Shown here one piece after another: positions 24,718 through 37,438 of a stretch of 64,000 bases of DNA (the stretch's first letter is position 1; each line of letters opens with the position of its first letter). The notes below the pieces were generated by a model. It searched no databases. It saw only the letters and a program-made list of their open reading frames with translations, and was not told the DNA's origin. The position numbers and the translations under genes were made by a program. Where the stretch lies: positions 4,774,001 to 4,838,000 of the forward strand of contig NC_135252.1 of NCBI RefSeq assembly GCF_964204865.1, in the 5' to 3' direction. This DNA is from Styela clava (lineage: Eukaryota > Chordata > Ascidiacea > Stolidobranchia > Styelidae).

Positions 24718-27700
24718 TGATACTATTCAATGTCTTTTAATAATGTGGGGATGAGGCACCTAAGACACACAGGAAGGACATAGGTTTAATTGGTTGGTCA
24801 TCTAAATATTCATAAAACGTTGTATACAATTATACAGTATATAGATAAATGAATGGGTAGAACAAATCATGGATGAAATATAACATTTAGGTAATGGTTG
24901 GTGAGCGCTACCACAATTGTGGGGTGGCCATGTATATTGATGACCAAACTTATTAGGAAGAGAAAAATATATAATTTAATCAAATAACAATGTATTCAAG
25001 AATAAAATTGTGAATAAAAAAAAAAATCGAACCAAGTCATTTGCATCTGATGAAGAATAGAAAATATCAGAGAGATAGTTTTTCTATAGAAAATGGCATA
25101 TTTTTGATATTCATGGCCAGAGGCTTTCATGCATCAGGCTTTATCGCCATTTTTTAGGTAAATTCTTTGTATGTTCTACGTTTACACATTCAATATAGCA
25201 GCCATTTAATTTTGGCAAAGCGTGTAAACATTGTAACCAGTGGTGGGATTCATAATTTTGGATCAGGTTCTCTTTTGTATCGAACTTACTAACAACAAGT
25301 TCTCTCATTTCAGAAAATGCATGAATCTCACTAAATACGCTATATTAAGACAGGCATGATTTAACTAAATCTAATACATAACTTTTAAAACGCTAAACAT
25401 AACGCTGCTTCGTCATCAGCGATGCACTATAGTACCCATATGCTAAAGTCATCTAACACGGGGGTTTCAACGTTGTTCCCCCAATTCAGTTCCGCAGGTA
25501 CATGTATATATTGTTCACATATATATAATCAAATACATATTAGGCTTACTTTGAATTATTTAACCTGACACATATTAAAGATTATTTCGTTTTGCAGTAT
25601 TAGGTTTGCTTATATATATACATTATATATATGATTTATTCAATTCAGAAAATAAAAACATTTAAACAGAGGTTATTCGGGACTATCGCATTTTGGGTTC
25701 CGCTACACCGAAAAAGTTTAAAATCACTTGTCTAACGTTTAAAATAAAAAACAAGAACGGTATCACGCCGACCCGCTGAATTCCTCTATTGATTGTAACC
25801 TAACCGTGTTTATCGGGTAATTCCATCATACCTTTCCTAAATCGACAACAGGGCGAAACTGATATTTAGACTGCTGAAGACATCAAGGCCTGAATGATCA
25901 TATATATTTCCCCTGTATTTATCCCATACGTGAAATGCGTCCGTCATCTCACTAATACGATTACATTGCATAGTCTACATTTTAATGAGTATTTGGTGGA
26001 AGATTAATCGAAACTTTGTAAACCATCACGTCACACCCTGACCTACGTCAAGCATGATTGTCGAAATTCACCGACAATAATGCTTAATGTGTTTTTGACG
26101 ACAATATTTCTATGGTTGTAAAACGAAACAAGGAAATCGGAAGTTTCAAATCAAACTCCATGAACTCGACGCGTTGAAAATATAGCACGAACACGGCGAC
26201 ATATAATCACTGCTTCGTGGGTTGGGAAAAAAAATTGTTTTTCAAATTATTATAATAAATATTGAAAATATTGCTTCACCAACGTGACAGCTGTTTATGT
26301 GTATTATTTATGTCCTTCCCATAATATTATTCGAAAGAGTGATGTATCTGTAGTAGATGGATCCACCATCTGTATAAGCAACAGAGTTTGTGTTGGATTG
26401 GCGACTAACAATGGGCCGTTTTTCAAAAATTTCTAATTGGATTCATGATTTGCCTTCGTGAGTACTGGAAAGAATTTACTATTTCCAATTCCAAATTTCA
26501 TTAAAATAATGTAAGATTATAAGATCCCGAAGAGGATCTAAATTAAATTTGTTACGATACATTTCAAATTGAATTTAGACTTAAATCTGATTCTCGCATT
26601 TGTCATTGGTGCAAAATGATTCGAGAGCAAATAATCGGGTAATAATGCTTTCAAGTTGAATTATGGTGAAATCGTAGTAAATTCAGTCTTTCTTCTCAAC
26701 AATAATAGTAAGCCATATTCAGTGAGTCATCCCACACATGGATATTGTAACAACAACGTAAACGCAACTTCAGATGACAATAAATATAATCTTGTGTGAG
26801 ATAGTAGAAGAAGCATTCTCGGTAGCGTGGTTGTGGAAGTATTTAGTTCGTTCAAAGCTGCGAGCCGTTCGATGCATTTCTGATTTGAAAACTTATTTCG
26901 TCTTAATTTTTAAACATCCAGTTCTGCACAGTAAAAGATTGATTAACTCAAATTAACTACGAATTAAAATAAGTTTATGGGAGAGAAGGGCGCATTGAAT
27001 AAAATAGATTGCACACTATTTCACGAATGGTACTCGTAAAAAAATTAATTAGTGTATTAACAGAAAATATGCTATATATAAATATTATATAACCGTACAA
27101 TCTGATAATTCAAGACAACTAGTAAGATTGTCAATGCTTATTTTTGCTGAATCAATGAAAAAAGGTTAAAAAGGTTAAAAGGTGGTTGTAAACTATGCAT
27201 TTCCCTTTTGTTGCGTTGGACCCTAATTGCCAAGTCAGTATTTGTTTTCTGATTGCCCTTTTTACAATACTTTTCAATGAAACATGGATTCTCCATATTG
27301 AAGAGCCAAACGATAGCCGCTGAGGAAGTGTTGTGTTTCCGTGTTCTATTATTCACACCGTATGTGAGCAATTTGATATGCCTACTATAACATATCTTGT
27401 CCTTTCCATAGGTTTATAACCCTGTTCATAACCTCACTCAAAGCAATTCAAAACCCTTTAATAAAAAATGAAATAATTTTTGTAATCTCCTCGCCTTTCA
27501 GTGCTGTTGTTTATCAAATAAAATTTGTTAATAATGAGGAGTGGGCTTATTATGACACCATGTTTTTGTTCAAGAAGCTGGCAATGAATAATTATGTAAA
27601 TATCTGCGAAATAACTGTAGTTTCATTTCGTAATCGTGCTTCGTGTAATCATTATATATTCAAGTATGGGATACACATGAAAAAAACTTGGCATTGGCGG

Positions 27701-28797
27701 ATGCTGATTAAGTCATTATTATCGAAATCATGATGTGGTAACGCCAAATGCTTAGAAAATAAATCAAAGCCCTATCTACCTTGTGGGCGTGGGTATTATC
27801 AAATATGGTGTCACATCTCTGAAATGTTTTCCTACGATGCTCGAATACACAAAAACGGGTTGATTTGCATACTGTCAACCGATATGGTTTCGCTTGGCCT
27901 GTTTACTAAGTTATCTTATTTTTATCGACATCAAACAAGAAACGTATATTTCTTTCAATTGAACGTGTTTTTGTGATGTAAATAAATTTATGTAAAGGGA
28001 TATTGGCTGGAGCTGGCCTATATCAGGAAGTGTTCACCCCATTATGTTCCGAATGTTCAAGATTTATGTTAGGAGATCATATACAAGGCTGTTAAAGTCA
28101 ACTTTTGACACCAAGCTCGCTCCGATTAGAATAATTGAAAATCGTCTGAAATTTGAATCACGTGTTATGTCGCGTTGTATTCCACGAATTCAGTGTTTTA
28201 TCTCATTGCAAAACAATAGCTGTTTGAAATACCATACTGTGATACTAATTTGTTCATTCCAACTTGATTCATAGTATATCTAATATGAGCCGGATGTTTT
28301 GCATCCCGATTTTCCATTCCAGTCGTTCAAGCGTTTCCGCTCATGAATTTGGCCCATAAGCTGTACTTATGGCCTGATATATCAAATTCTCTCATTTTCA
28401 GACTCATTTGATCTACTTAGCATCTATTTTTGTAATAATGGTTACTGATTTTGATGTGGTGTAGATGGTAACCCACTAAGACCTGTTTCGTGAGATTCAG
28501 TCATTACCACTGAAATTAGTCTTCATAAATTTAATTTAACCGAAACTAAATCCACAAAACTGATTTGATTTGTTGTAGGTGGTATACGAAAAGCAAGCTG
28601 TCAAGTTGGAAATCAGTTTTTAAACTTTCTTACTTTTTGTTTAATAGGACAATTGTAGGCCTTAGTAATATTTTCATGTTACGTTAACGAAACATTTGTC
28701 AAATTTTATATCTATCTTCATCACTGTCCTCGATCATATTGTTGAAAAGCTTGAAAACTATTTTCAAACATAAAGCTTCTTATGTAAAGAATTGAAG
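24718..28797. other. 4-kb stretch without a recognisable gene
   Basis: AT-rich, with short unrelated open frames only. CAGTGGTGGGATTCA at about 25239 resembles a hAT-like end, but no partner end was found. Confidence 0.45.
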
Positions 28798-31700
28798 ATG
28801 AATTTCAGTGATTCAACCACCGATATTGTGGAAATTAGGAACACGACTGCACAGTAAGTCAAACTATTATATTCACCGAATGACAATTTGAAATTATAAC
28901 ACAAATATTCCATATTCCAATGAATTAAGCGTTTATCAAAAAACGGAATCATTACAAAACCTTAATATTCATTTATATAGTACTTTTCATGAGCGGTATA
29001 GTTCAGTGGTTCTCAAACTTTTTAAGCCGCGGCCCCTTTCAGAATTTGTCAAGTCTCGAGAGCCACCTCAAAAATAACTAGCTGACAATAAACTACAAAT
29101 GCCAGATAGTAAGGCAAAAGTATGAATGGACTGAAACCTATGGGCAGGGGGTGGGTATATTGACTTGGCTAACACAGACAGTCCCCGAACTCGTAATAAA
29201 ACTAAAATAAGAAAAATCGGAATAAAATTATGGCCTAACCCTAACCTGGTACACACACTACGGGAGCACCAAAAATTGTCTACGCTCACCTTGAGGGGCG
29301 CGCACCACCGTTTGAGAACCACTGGTACTATAGATAGTACATTTGATTGAGTATCTTTGATGAATGTTACATAAGTTACAAATGGCTACTTTACTCAGAA
29401 TATCATGAAATATCGTATGCCTAATTAATTTGACATACTTGTATAAAATATACCCACCAAATAATATGAACCGTTTTGTAAGTTTGTTCTAATATAAAAA
29501 TGCGTTCGAACGTGAGCGGCATCATGTAAAGCTTGAAATGGAATACATCGCCGTAGACCTATTATAAAATAAGGTAAGATATGAAGGCATTTCCAAGAGA
29601 TGTCAGTCACAACCATAACGATATATATATCCTGCACATGGTACTGTATAATATCAGACTCTGTTGGAGATTTACTGAAACATTCAACTGATATTACTGC
29701 AATTTAATTATCGATGATATAGAAACTGTCAAAAAGGCAATATGTTTTAAAAACAGTCTGCTGTAAGTAGACGTGTGAGATTTTCATATATGGTAAAAAA
29801 TAATGCAATGTCAAAAATCAGACAATAATTTTATAGTTTAAAACCCTATATTTTTTTTGTATTTTCCCTTTACACGGGAAAGGGAGAGGAACAAATACAT
29901 ATGAAAACATGTTATTATTTAAGTTAAGTCGGTTTAGATTCAAAGGGTGATAAAATTGAAAAAGATGTTAATTTGTGGCATTAAGGGAGCGATTATGAAA
30001 CTTTTACAGTCTATGCTCGTTAACGAACGTTATTTGCGCAACATAAATTAACCATCAAAAATCATTTCTCGCCCAAAAACGTGAAAATATAATTTCAATT
30101 TGAAAAATTTCGTTATTCAATATGTGCACGCATTCGGTTGAATGATATTTTTGGAGATATTTCACTGTTATAAGTATGGCCAAGACAAACAATTTTGCGT
30201 TGGCCTGGTATAACATGTTGCTGTCGGATCGTTAGATCTCCACGGAGATGATAAATGCTTATTCCCAACTCGGAATTAGAATAATGCGAAGCAATATACC
30301 TCAAGTTTATTTACACTAAATTGTATTATGTTAATAATAATTAAATACTGTAGATATAAATACAACTGTTTGGTTTCTTGAAACCAGAGTCTCAGTTTCC
30401 GTGTATTACTCATTGAACTAATATAAATCATCTTGCGTGATAATGGAGATGATTGTTAAATCACGATTATGCCAAATAAGGCGGGAAGGGCATTTGAGTT
30501 GACGTAGTGACGCAATTGCCTTGACAGCTGCAAAAATATATATATATTAGTTGCAGTTCTCATATTCTTGCATAGTTTATTTGTTATTATCGGTATCTAA
30601 TAAAGTTTGACATTATTTTTCAGAGTTTATCAAAAGCCATTTGGCGACGAAGCTGTTATATTGGCCGGTATCATCATATTTACGTTCGTTACTATTGGAT
30701 TGACTTTGAACAGTTTGACCATAGCAGTGATACGAAGAACACCTCAACTTCAGTGAGATCTTTTGCTTTTGGAGTTTGCTTTGGATAATCTGCCTGTAAT
30801 CATGAAGTTTGTCTTCAATTCGGTCACCAAATACAATTTGGGGTTATAAAAAATTAAATACTCAACCCGATGTCAGACGGCAGCACACCAAGTTCAATTT
30901 AGAACAACAGTCATATAGACGTGATTCTATGAAATTTACGTCTAATCGCTAGACTTGGACGGATAGCACGATGCATAGAAAACTCCAAAAATATGAGCTT
31001 TAGTTCAACAGTTTGATATCTCACCTCGGTACGTTCTTGTGACCTGTCCTAGATCATGGGTTTCCCCAATTTTCTAATTTTCAAGTAACGCAAGAAAGCC
31101 CATTGTGGTACCCATCACCTTGGGACGTTATTGTGGCCTAGAGCCCTGGATCATGGGTTTTCCTTAATTTCTAATTTCCGAGTAACGCAACATAGCCTAT
31201 TGTAATATCTCACCTTAGTACGTCTCATTGGCTTCCTAGCTTTTGGTGACCTAGTGGTTTTGGTAGAATGAGCTGGTTTTGTGTGTGATGCTTAGGGCTG
31301 GGCGTTTTCGAATATCTGATGATTTCAGATTCGAATCGAATATCTTTTTCTAATCGAATCTCGAATACTTGGAAGATATTCAATCTATGTGACTTTTTAC
31401 TGTGATGGGTCCTCCGTGTACATAAATTACTGAAAACATAGAATTCATCACTCAGACGGTTCGCTGAACGTTCACAAACAATAACAAACATGTTTCATCA
31501 ATAACTACTAGAAAGAAAAGAGTCATATGTCGTCAGAATTGCATTATAAAAATATGGCTTCAGTAAAAAAATTGAGAAGTTCACATCGACCTTTGGCGTC
31601 CAAGTAAAAAACAAGATGGCGGCGATTTGAAAATTTCGTCTGAATCGATTCGAATAATTTACTATTCGATTCGGAAAGCCCAGCCCTAGTGATGCTATAA

Positions 31701-34700
31701 ATCAAAATCGATCCACGAGTGACGTGAATAGAAAACAATCGTGTGGTGTATGAATATTCGTTCCAATTAAAAACTTCAATAAAACTGTTTCAACCGAATC
31801 AACTTTGAAATGCATGATGCTTGCTTGAATAAGCTCGTGAACATTGTTTAGTCCTGAATAATTTGTCGTAAATCACACGTTGGTGTTATTCATACTGGAT
31901 TGACTGATATTGTACTGTATAGTCTATCTGCAGAGACCGTGACAATATCCGGATAAATATTTATAACGTTTTGCATTTCGCGGTGGGTGGTGACTTTCGG
32001 ATTTGCCTTTGAGCAAACGAAAGATCTATACTTTATACCATGCACGGTTGGAGATTAAATACTTCGATTTAGGTCAGGGAGAACTTGCTTAATTCGGTTT
32101 CGAAAGTTGGTAACACAAACGTACTGAATTGCTGTGGATGTAACATATTCACTTCTTCATTTTTTTAGGAATATTTTCATGTCCTTCATTGTTTCCCTCT
32201 GCGTTTCTGATTTGTTGTCTGCGACGATCAGTCCGTTATTTTGGTATCGAAGAACATTGGGGTTCGATGTTTGGAATCTTCCTAATTTCTTTTGCAAGGT
32301 AAGCCATCGTTTATAATATAAACTTTATATGGACGTTTCTATGATAACGTTTATGCTATATTATATATACCACAAAACATTTCTCCCGGACTTCAGTGTT
32401 CAGATGCATGCATTTTTTGTTAATTTGAATTATATCACTGATCACAAACTTTGGTAAAACTTAAATATATCATGTTTCCGAAATTTGAATATGACCCGAG
32501 GATGTAAAAGCACAGAATAAAAAAAGGATACATCGTCCTTACAAGTAACAAGTCAGGTAAATTATGGGAAGTTATCTTTTAACCGATCATATTATTTTTA
32601 AATAAAAGTGTGAGATGATAATACAGAAACAATTATTTTTTTTTGTAATATGTATATCTTGAAAATGTGAGCGATGAGCCAAGTTCTAACAAAGTTCTAA
32701 AAAAAAATCCCAAGAATATAATTTATAATACAATTACAATAACTCCAATTACCAGTCAAAATACAATGTCTCAGGGCTTTACGATATTGTTAAATATATA
32801 AAGAAGCACTAAATAGTTTGATTACATGAGATTATCTCGTTTTTAAACTCTGATGCCATACATATAGATAATAAATAAATGGTTACATCCTGTTTGAATC
32901 AATATGCCTCACATTATAAATCAGATTTCAGTAGAATGGTCTTTCGCCATGAAATTAAAAGTGCAATTCGTTTGCGAATATATTTTTAAAACATATGTTT
33001 TCTGTGCTTACATCTTAGTAATCGGGTACTTATGTTTTCATAGCTGTACTGGTCTGTCGATATTTTGACGTCATTTTCTACCTCGTTGCACATCTTAAAC
33101 TTTGCTATCCTGAGATATATTTCAATCAAACATGCAGCGACATTTGGAAGAATTAGTATGAGAATGGGACACGTGAGTTCAATTCATTAATATGATATGA
33201 TCATCAATTTCTAGCAATGCTGTGCGATGCTTCTTTTGTAAATATTGCTGATGTGAGGAGCAACACATAGTCTGCTGCTGTATGATGTGCCGTTGCCACA
33301 CACGTTGACAATTTGTCTCACCTGTAGATATATTAAATGAATTCAGAATCAAACAATAATGAAACTACGACTATGGTATTATTATCAAGTATTATTCACA
33401 AGTGAATTTGAGCTTTTTTAGATGCACATTTATACACTTTTGAAAATATAGTTGCCAAGCCTCTCGTCTAAAAAATACATTTTTCTCAAAATCTTATATT
33501 GTTGGGGATAGTCTGACATTTTTATAGTAAATAAATAGAATACGCAAAAGATGTCATACATAAACGTGAATATTACATATGTACAATAACAACAAGAACA
33601 ACTTGCAACATGAAATGTTGGTACGCAATACATTTTTGCGGTTCAGAAAAGATTCAGAAAAAAAGGAAACCTCGCCGCGCAGAAAAAATTGCCGCATGAA
33701 AAATCGCCGCAAGAGCATTTTGTTGTAAAACAAGTATATATTTGTGATAAAAACAGTTAGGTTTTGAAGTACCTTTTTATTTAAACAAGATTAGTTATCT
33801 AACAGCATAATCTAACACTAATCCTATAAACCTAACTGTTTTTATCATAAATACTTGTTTTAGAGCAAAATACAACAATTTTTCATGCGAAGAATTTTCC
33901 GGACAGATATTTTTGCAATACACAAATGACCATTGTCTTCAATAATTTGATACACAACAAATTTTATTTTAGATTTGGATTGCAACTATTTGGTTTATTG
34001 CCTTCACATGTGGATTCATCCCATTCTGGATATTCTTTGGAGCAGAACCTGGCGTTGAACGAGATCGATTCAGTGAAGCCACAAATGCGAAATGGCCAGC
34101 ATGTACGTTGGAATTGACTTGGTAGGTAGGAAGTTTCTGATTATATCTTGCCCAATAATACGAGCGAAAAGCTCAGTAACGCTTGGGCACGAAATCTCCA
34201 TACCGTTCTGACACTTCTTTATTACAGTTTTTCGAATCTTTTATTACTGAATATTTGAAAGAAATAACAAAGGAATTTTACAGAATAAACTAAATGAGAC
34301 ACAATGAGGCAAAAATTTAAAAAACTATATCAAATTATTTTGTACACAGGGAAAAGCATTACACGTTATATACGTACATTGGATACACAATGTTCTTACT
34401 GGTACCGATGGCCGGAGTTATCATAATATCAATACTAATAGCAAGAGCGGTGCATTCTCACTCAGTTTCTTCAGTGGTTACGAATGACCATGCGATGAAA
34501 AGAAGATTACGAAAGGAGAAACAGGCTGTCTTGCAACTTGTACTAATTGTTGCTTCGTTTATGTTTGGATACATTCCTTACGTCAGTAAGTAACTAAAAT
34601 TGGATAGAAGTTTATTTGAAAGTAATAAAGAAGAATTGGGTGCTCCAGAAGTGTATGTATCAATATGTAGGTAACTAATTTTGTTCGCCTACTTTACATG

Positions 34701-35501
34701 GAGTTGTGTAATTGGACTGAAACCTATTGGCAGAGGGTAACACAGACAGTCCCCGAACTCGTAATATAACTGAAATAAAGGAAATCGCAAAAAAAATTAA
34801 GCCTTAACCCTAACCTGGTACGCACACTACGAGAGCACCAGAACTTGTTCTAGTCAATGCAATCCAATTTCGATTTTCATTACTTATCGATCTTAAGATC
34901 AGTAAGTATGTTGATAGGTATTTGTCTGTCTGTCTGTTAGATGCACGCGATATCTCACAAAAGCGAGGTTGAATTTGCCCTCAACTCCGCACGTGCAATC
35001 ATCATAGCTCGGAACAGAAACCTATTGATTTTGGATGAATTATGTCGTATATCTAGCGAGTTATTAATTAATCAGTGATGGGACACGCGGTGTCACTATA
35101 GAGTCAGAATAAATGAATGGGGGATCACCTAACTCTCGATCGATAAGTCTTCGGTCTCCGACTGATATTCTAGTTTATTGATTTGTGGGTGTTTTCCTGA
35201 AAGCATTTATTTAAACAAGTTCCATTTTTCAGCTTATGAAATCTGGTCTCTGACATCTTCCAATCCCGTCGCTGATTACTGGTTCGGACTGACGGAATAT
35301 TTTTGTCTGAGATTTTCGGAATGTATGAACCCGATTTTTTACAACGTCAGTTCATCAAAAATGCGAAGACATACGAAAAGGTTTTTGAAAAAATTATGCA
35401 GATGTTTCGATGCCATCAAACCATCTACGATAGTTTCTAATAGCTTTGGTCCATCTTCTACATCCACTAGCGCTGATGGAAACAATCGAATGGGAGTGTG
35501 A
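28798..35501 (+). CDS. Class A GPCR C, seven coding exons, 365 aa
   Basis: Exons: 28798-28853, 30624-30752, 32169-32298, 33044-33172, 33973-34121, 34350-34585, 35233-35501. They total 1098 bp in frame, with the same intron phases as A, B and D. Exon 1 codes a short N-terminus with NFS and NTT sequons and splices in phase 2 to TM1. Asp111 (3.32) follows the loop-1 Cys by seven residues. TM3 ends FAILRY in place of xxxDRY. Loop 2 has WPACTL, TM6 FGYIPY, and TM7 SECMNPIFY. The C-tail is Ser/Thr-rich (about residues 340-360). Loop 3 is basic (KRRLRKEKQ), as expected at a G-protein contact. Introns 1, 2, 4 and 6 carry MITEs. The first exon is short and chosen by phase and donor, so it is the least certain part. 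Confidence 0.85.
29004..29324. mobile_element. hAT-like MITE with nested MITE family 1 half, intron 1 of C
   Basis: CAGTGGTTCTCAAACTTTTT on the left and its inverted partner ending GAGAACCACTG on the right. The inner 29166-29272 matches the central and right part of MITE family 1 (CAGTCCCCGAACTCGTAATA, then ACACTACGGGAGCACC). The flanking 8-mers GTATAGTT and GTACTATA match only partly. Confidence 0.7.
31019..31225 (+). repeat. Two tandem copies of about 110 bp, intron 2 of C
   Basis: Both contain GATCATGGGTTT followed by TCTAATTT and GAGTAACGCAA-like text. The copies begin near 31019 and 31125, and the start of a third (CTCACCTTAGTACGT) is visible at 31208. Diverged. Confidence 0.55.
31293..31688. 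mobile_element. hAT-like MITE with exact 8-bp target duplication, intron 2 of C
   Basis: TAGGGCTGGGC and GCCCAGCCCTA ends, 396 bp, flanked by GTGATGCT on both sides (31285-31292 and 31689-31696). Subterminal ATTCGATTCG-type words are also inverted. Confidence 0.85.
33655..33905. mobile_element. MITE family 2, copy in intron 4 of C
   Basis: Inverted halves: TAAAACAAGTATATATTTGT and AAAACAGTTAGG on the left, CCTAACTGTTTTTATCATAA and TACTTGTTTTAG on the right. The outer part has repeated CGCCGC words. Same family as 54907-55113 in receptor D. Confidence 0.65.
34700..34858. mobile_element. MITE family 1 fragment, intron 6 of C
   Basis: GGACTGAAACCTATTGGCAG, CAGTCCCCGAACTCGTAATA and the end CACTACGAGAGCACC match the nested copy at 29130-29272, including its flank, so the composite itself may have been mobile. 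Confidence 0.6.
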
Positions 35502-36579
35502 TAAACTGTGAAAGTAAAGATTCAAACTCTACTGAGAAATTATATGGTAGTCCCATAAAGTTGTAAAAATGTTGATAAATCCTTTAAATTAATTTTGAAC
35601 ACTGTATCTTAAACGTATTTTTATATTATACAAGTTCCAAATCATTTCCTCTTAGTTATTCATTTATTTTATCTTATGTATCTAAAAGACTTTATTGGCA
35701 ATATCATAGTTACTGAGTCATCTTATTTACCCCGCCATGTATGATTCACTGTATGATTAGTATCATTTTCAAATGATAAAGGAAGTATGTTCAGTGAGTT
35801 TACTTTTAGTTATGGTCTGCATCCAATTTCGTAACATATAGTTCTTTCTTATAAAATTGTTGAATTTTCATAATATAATTATCTATCGCGGAAAATGGAA
35901 TAAAATGCTTTTTTTGAGTTGTAGAAGTCTAAAATATTCCCTTTTCCAAAACAAAAAAACAAAAGACAACAATTTTATTTATGAAAACTAGGCAGGCTCA
36001 CGTGCTTGATATTGTTCTGATCGATGAAGCAATATTTCCCCTAAATATAATGTTCAGTGTTTATGACAATCTTTTTTGGGCATCGGGTAATGTGGTGCAC
36101 CCATCCCACTGTGAAATATTTGACCCACGTTCAACACTGAGCCTCGACAGTAAGTTATGTGAATTGTTCCATAAGATCGATAAATCAATAAAGTGATTTC
36201 AAATTATCAACAAGTTGCAATACGCCGGTATTAAATATTTATAGTTTCAATGCATCTGTTACAATGACGCTCAAATTAATTCTGATACCTTATTTAACCT
36301 CCAGGTTGGTTGTTATACTATTCGAAACAAACATTACAAAAAAGTAAGATGTTTGCATAGAAATGACACCACGGAAGTGCGTTTTATATAAAATCATCAC
36401 CAGTCCTAAGATTGAATTCGACCTGCTTTTGTGTGACTCCTATTTTGAAGACCCAGCAGGCAGAATCTTGGCAACAGCTAAATCCTTATAGATACCAAAT
36501 GAATAACCTATCCAATATGCGAAGGTATCAACAACAAAAATTCGGCATGCTGAACCAGTGTAGTAAACCCTGGTAGCGC
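35502..36579. other. Receptor C 3' flank, no gene seen
   Basis: AT-rich. An AATAAA at 36187-36192 could serve as a distant polyadenylation signal for C. An open stretch at 35981-36196 has no recognisable domain. Confidence 0.4.
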
Positions 36580-36922
36580 CAATAGACTTTATTCATTAAA
36601 AACCCATCCTACGCGCAAAAAGAAAAGTGATGTAAAAAAAACAATTTTAACATTAGCTCTTATGGGGATTGTGATCACCAGAGCAGAAATTTGCATTTTT
36701 TGTAATTTTCTAGATATCTTTCATTGTATACGTGAGCAGTCTTGAGGATAGAATATTTTTTACATCTTTTTTGATATTTTTATCATGATAAACATGATCA
36801 AGATTTTTGATAATCGTTCATTAAAATTTTAATGAGCGCGGTGTTTCCGATGACGTCATTCTCACTAGACCATGAGATTCTGCCAACGCCCCGTGCTCTG
36901 TGGGAATGGGATATGCGCTGCA
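36580..36922 (+). repeat. Left terminal inverted repeat of the 11.1-kb transposon
   Basis: Inverse of 47355-47691 at roughly 90 per cent or better by eye, with a few indels (for example GGGAATGGGATATGCG against GGGATATGCG). Contains TTTTTATCATGATAAACATG and GATGACGTCATTCTCACTAG. Confidence 0.9.
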
Positions 36923-37438
36923 AATGCGGCGCTAATGTCGCTTTGGGTACGGTGTCGGTACCGGTACTGGAAGCGTTTACCATTGACAATCTATAACCCA
37001 TACCATTTCTATCATGTTTGTTTAATGGTTTTAGGTATTTATACTTGTACAGCTAGCAATCATTTACTGAAGGCATGCTTACGTGGTATTTAAACTACCG
37101 GTACCGTACCAAGGCTGCAAGAGGTGAAAACTAAATTATTTAGTAAATACTGAAATAGGCCTACGAACAAAAATGTTGGCCAGCCTGCCAATAGGCAGGA
37201 TAAGTTGTACGGTACCGGTATACAAAAAAGATGAATATCTCCAACCTATAACGGTACAATACCGGTCTCCTAACTAGGTTAATAAAACATGACTGAATAC
37301 GAGAGAGAGATTTATTTCGTCAACCAGAATACAAGCATTGAATCAATAAAAAATAGGCCTATATTCAAAACACACAGTTATTCGGTTTAGACTGGGGATC
37401 GATACGACCATCACAGTCAGCTCCCCCTGCCCACCAAA

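Noticed and set aside
24396-24740. Three open frames of 80-108 codons
   Set aside because: All lie on the hAT-like MITE at 24265-24709, whose palindromic words create open frames on both strands.
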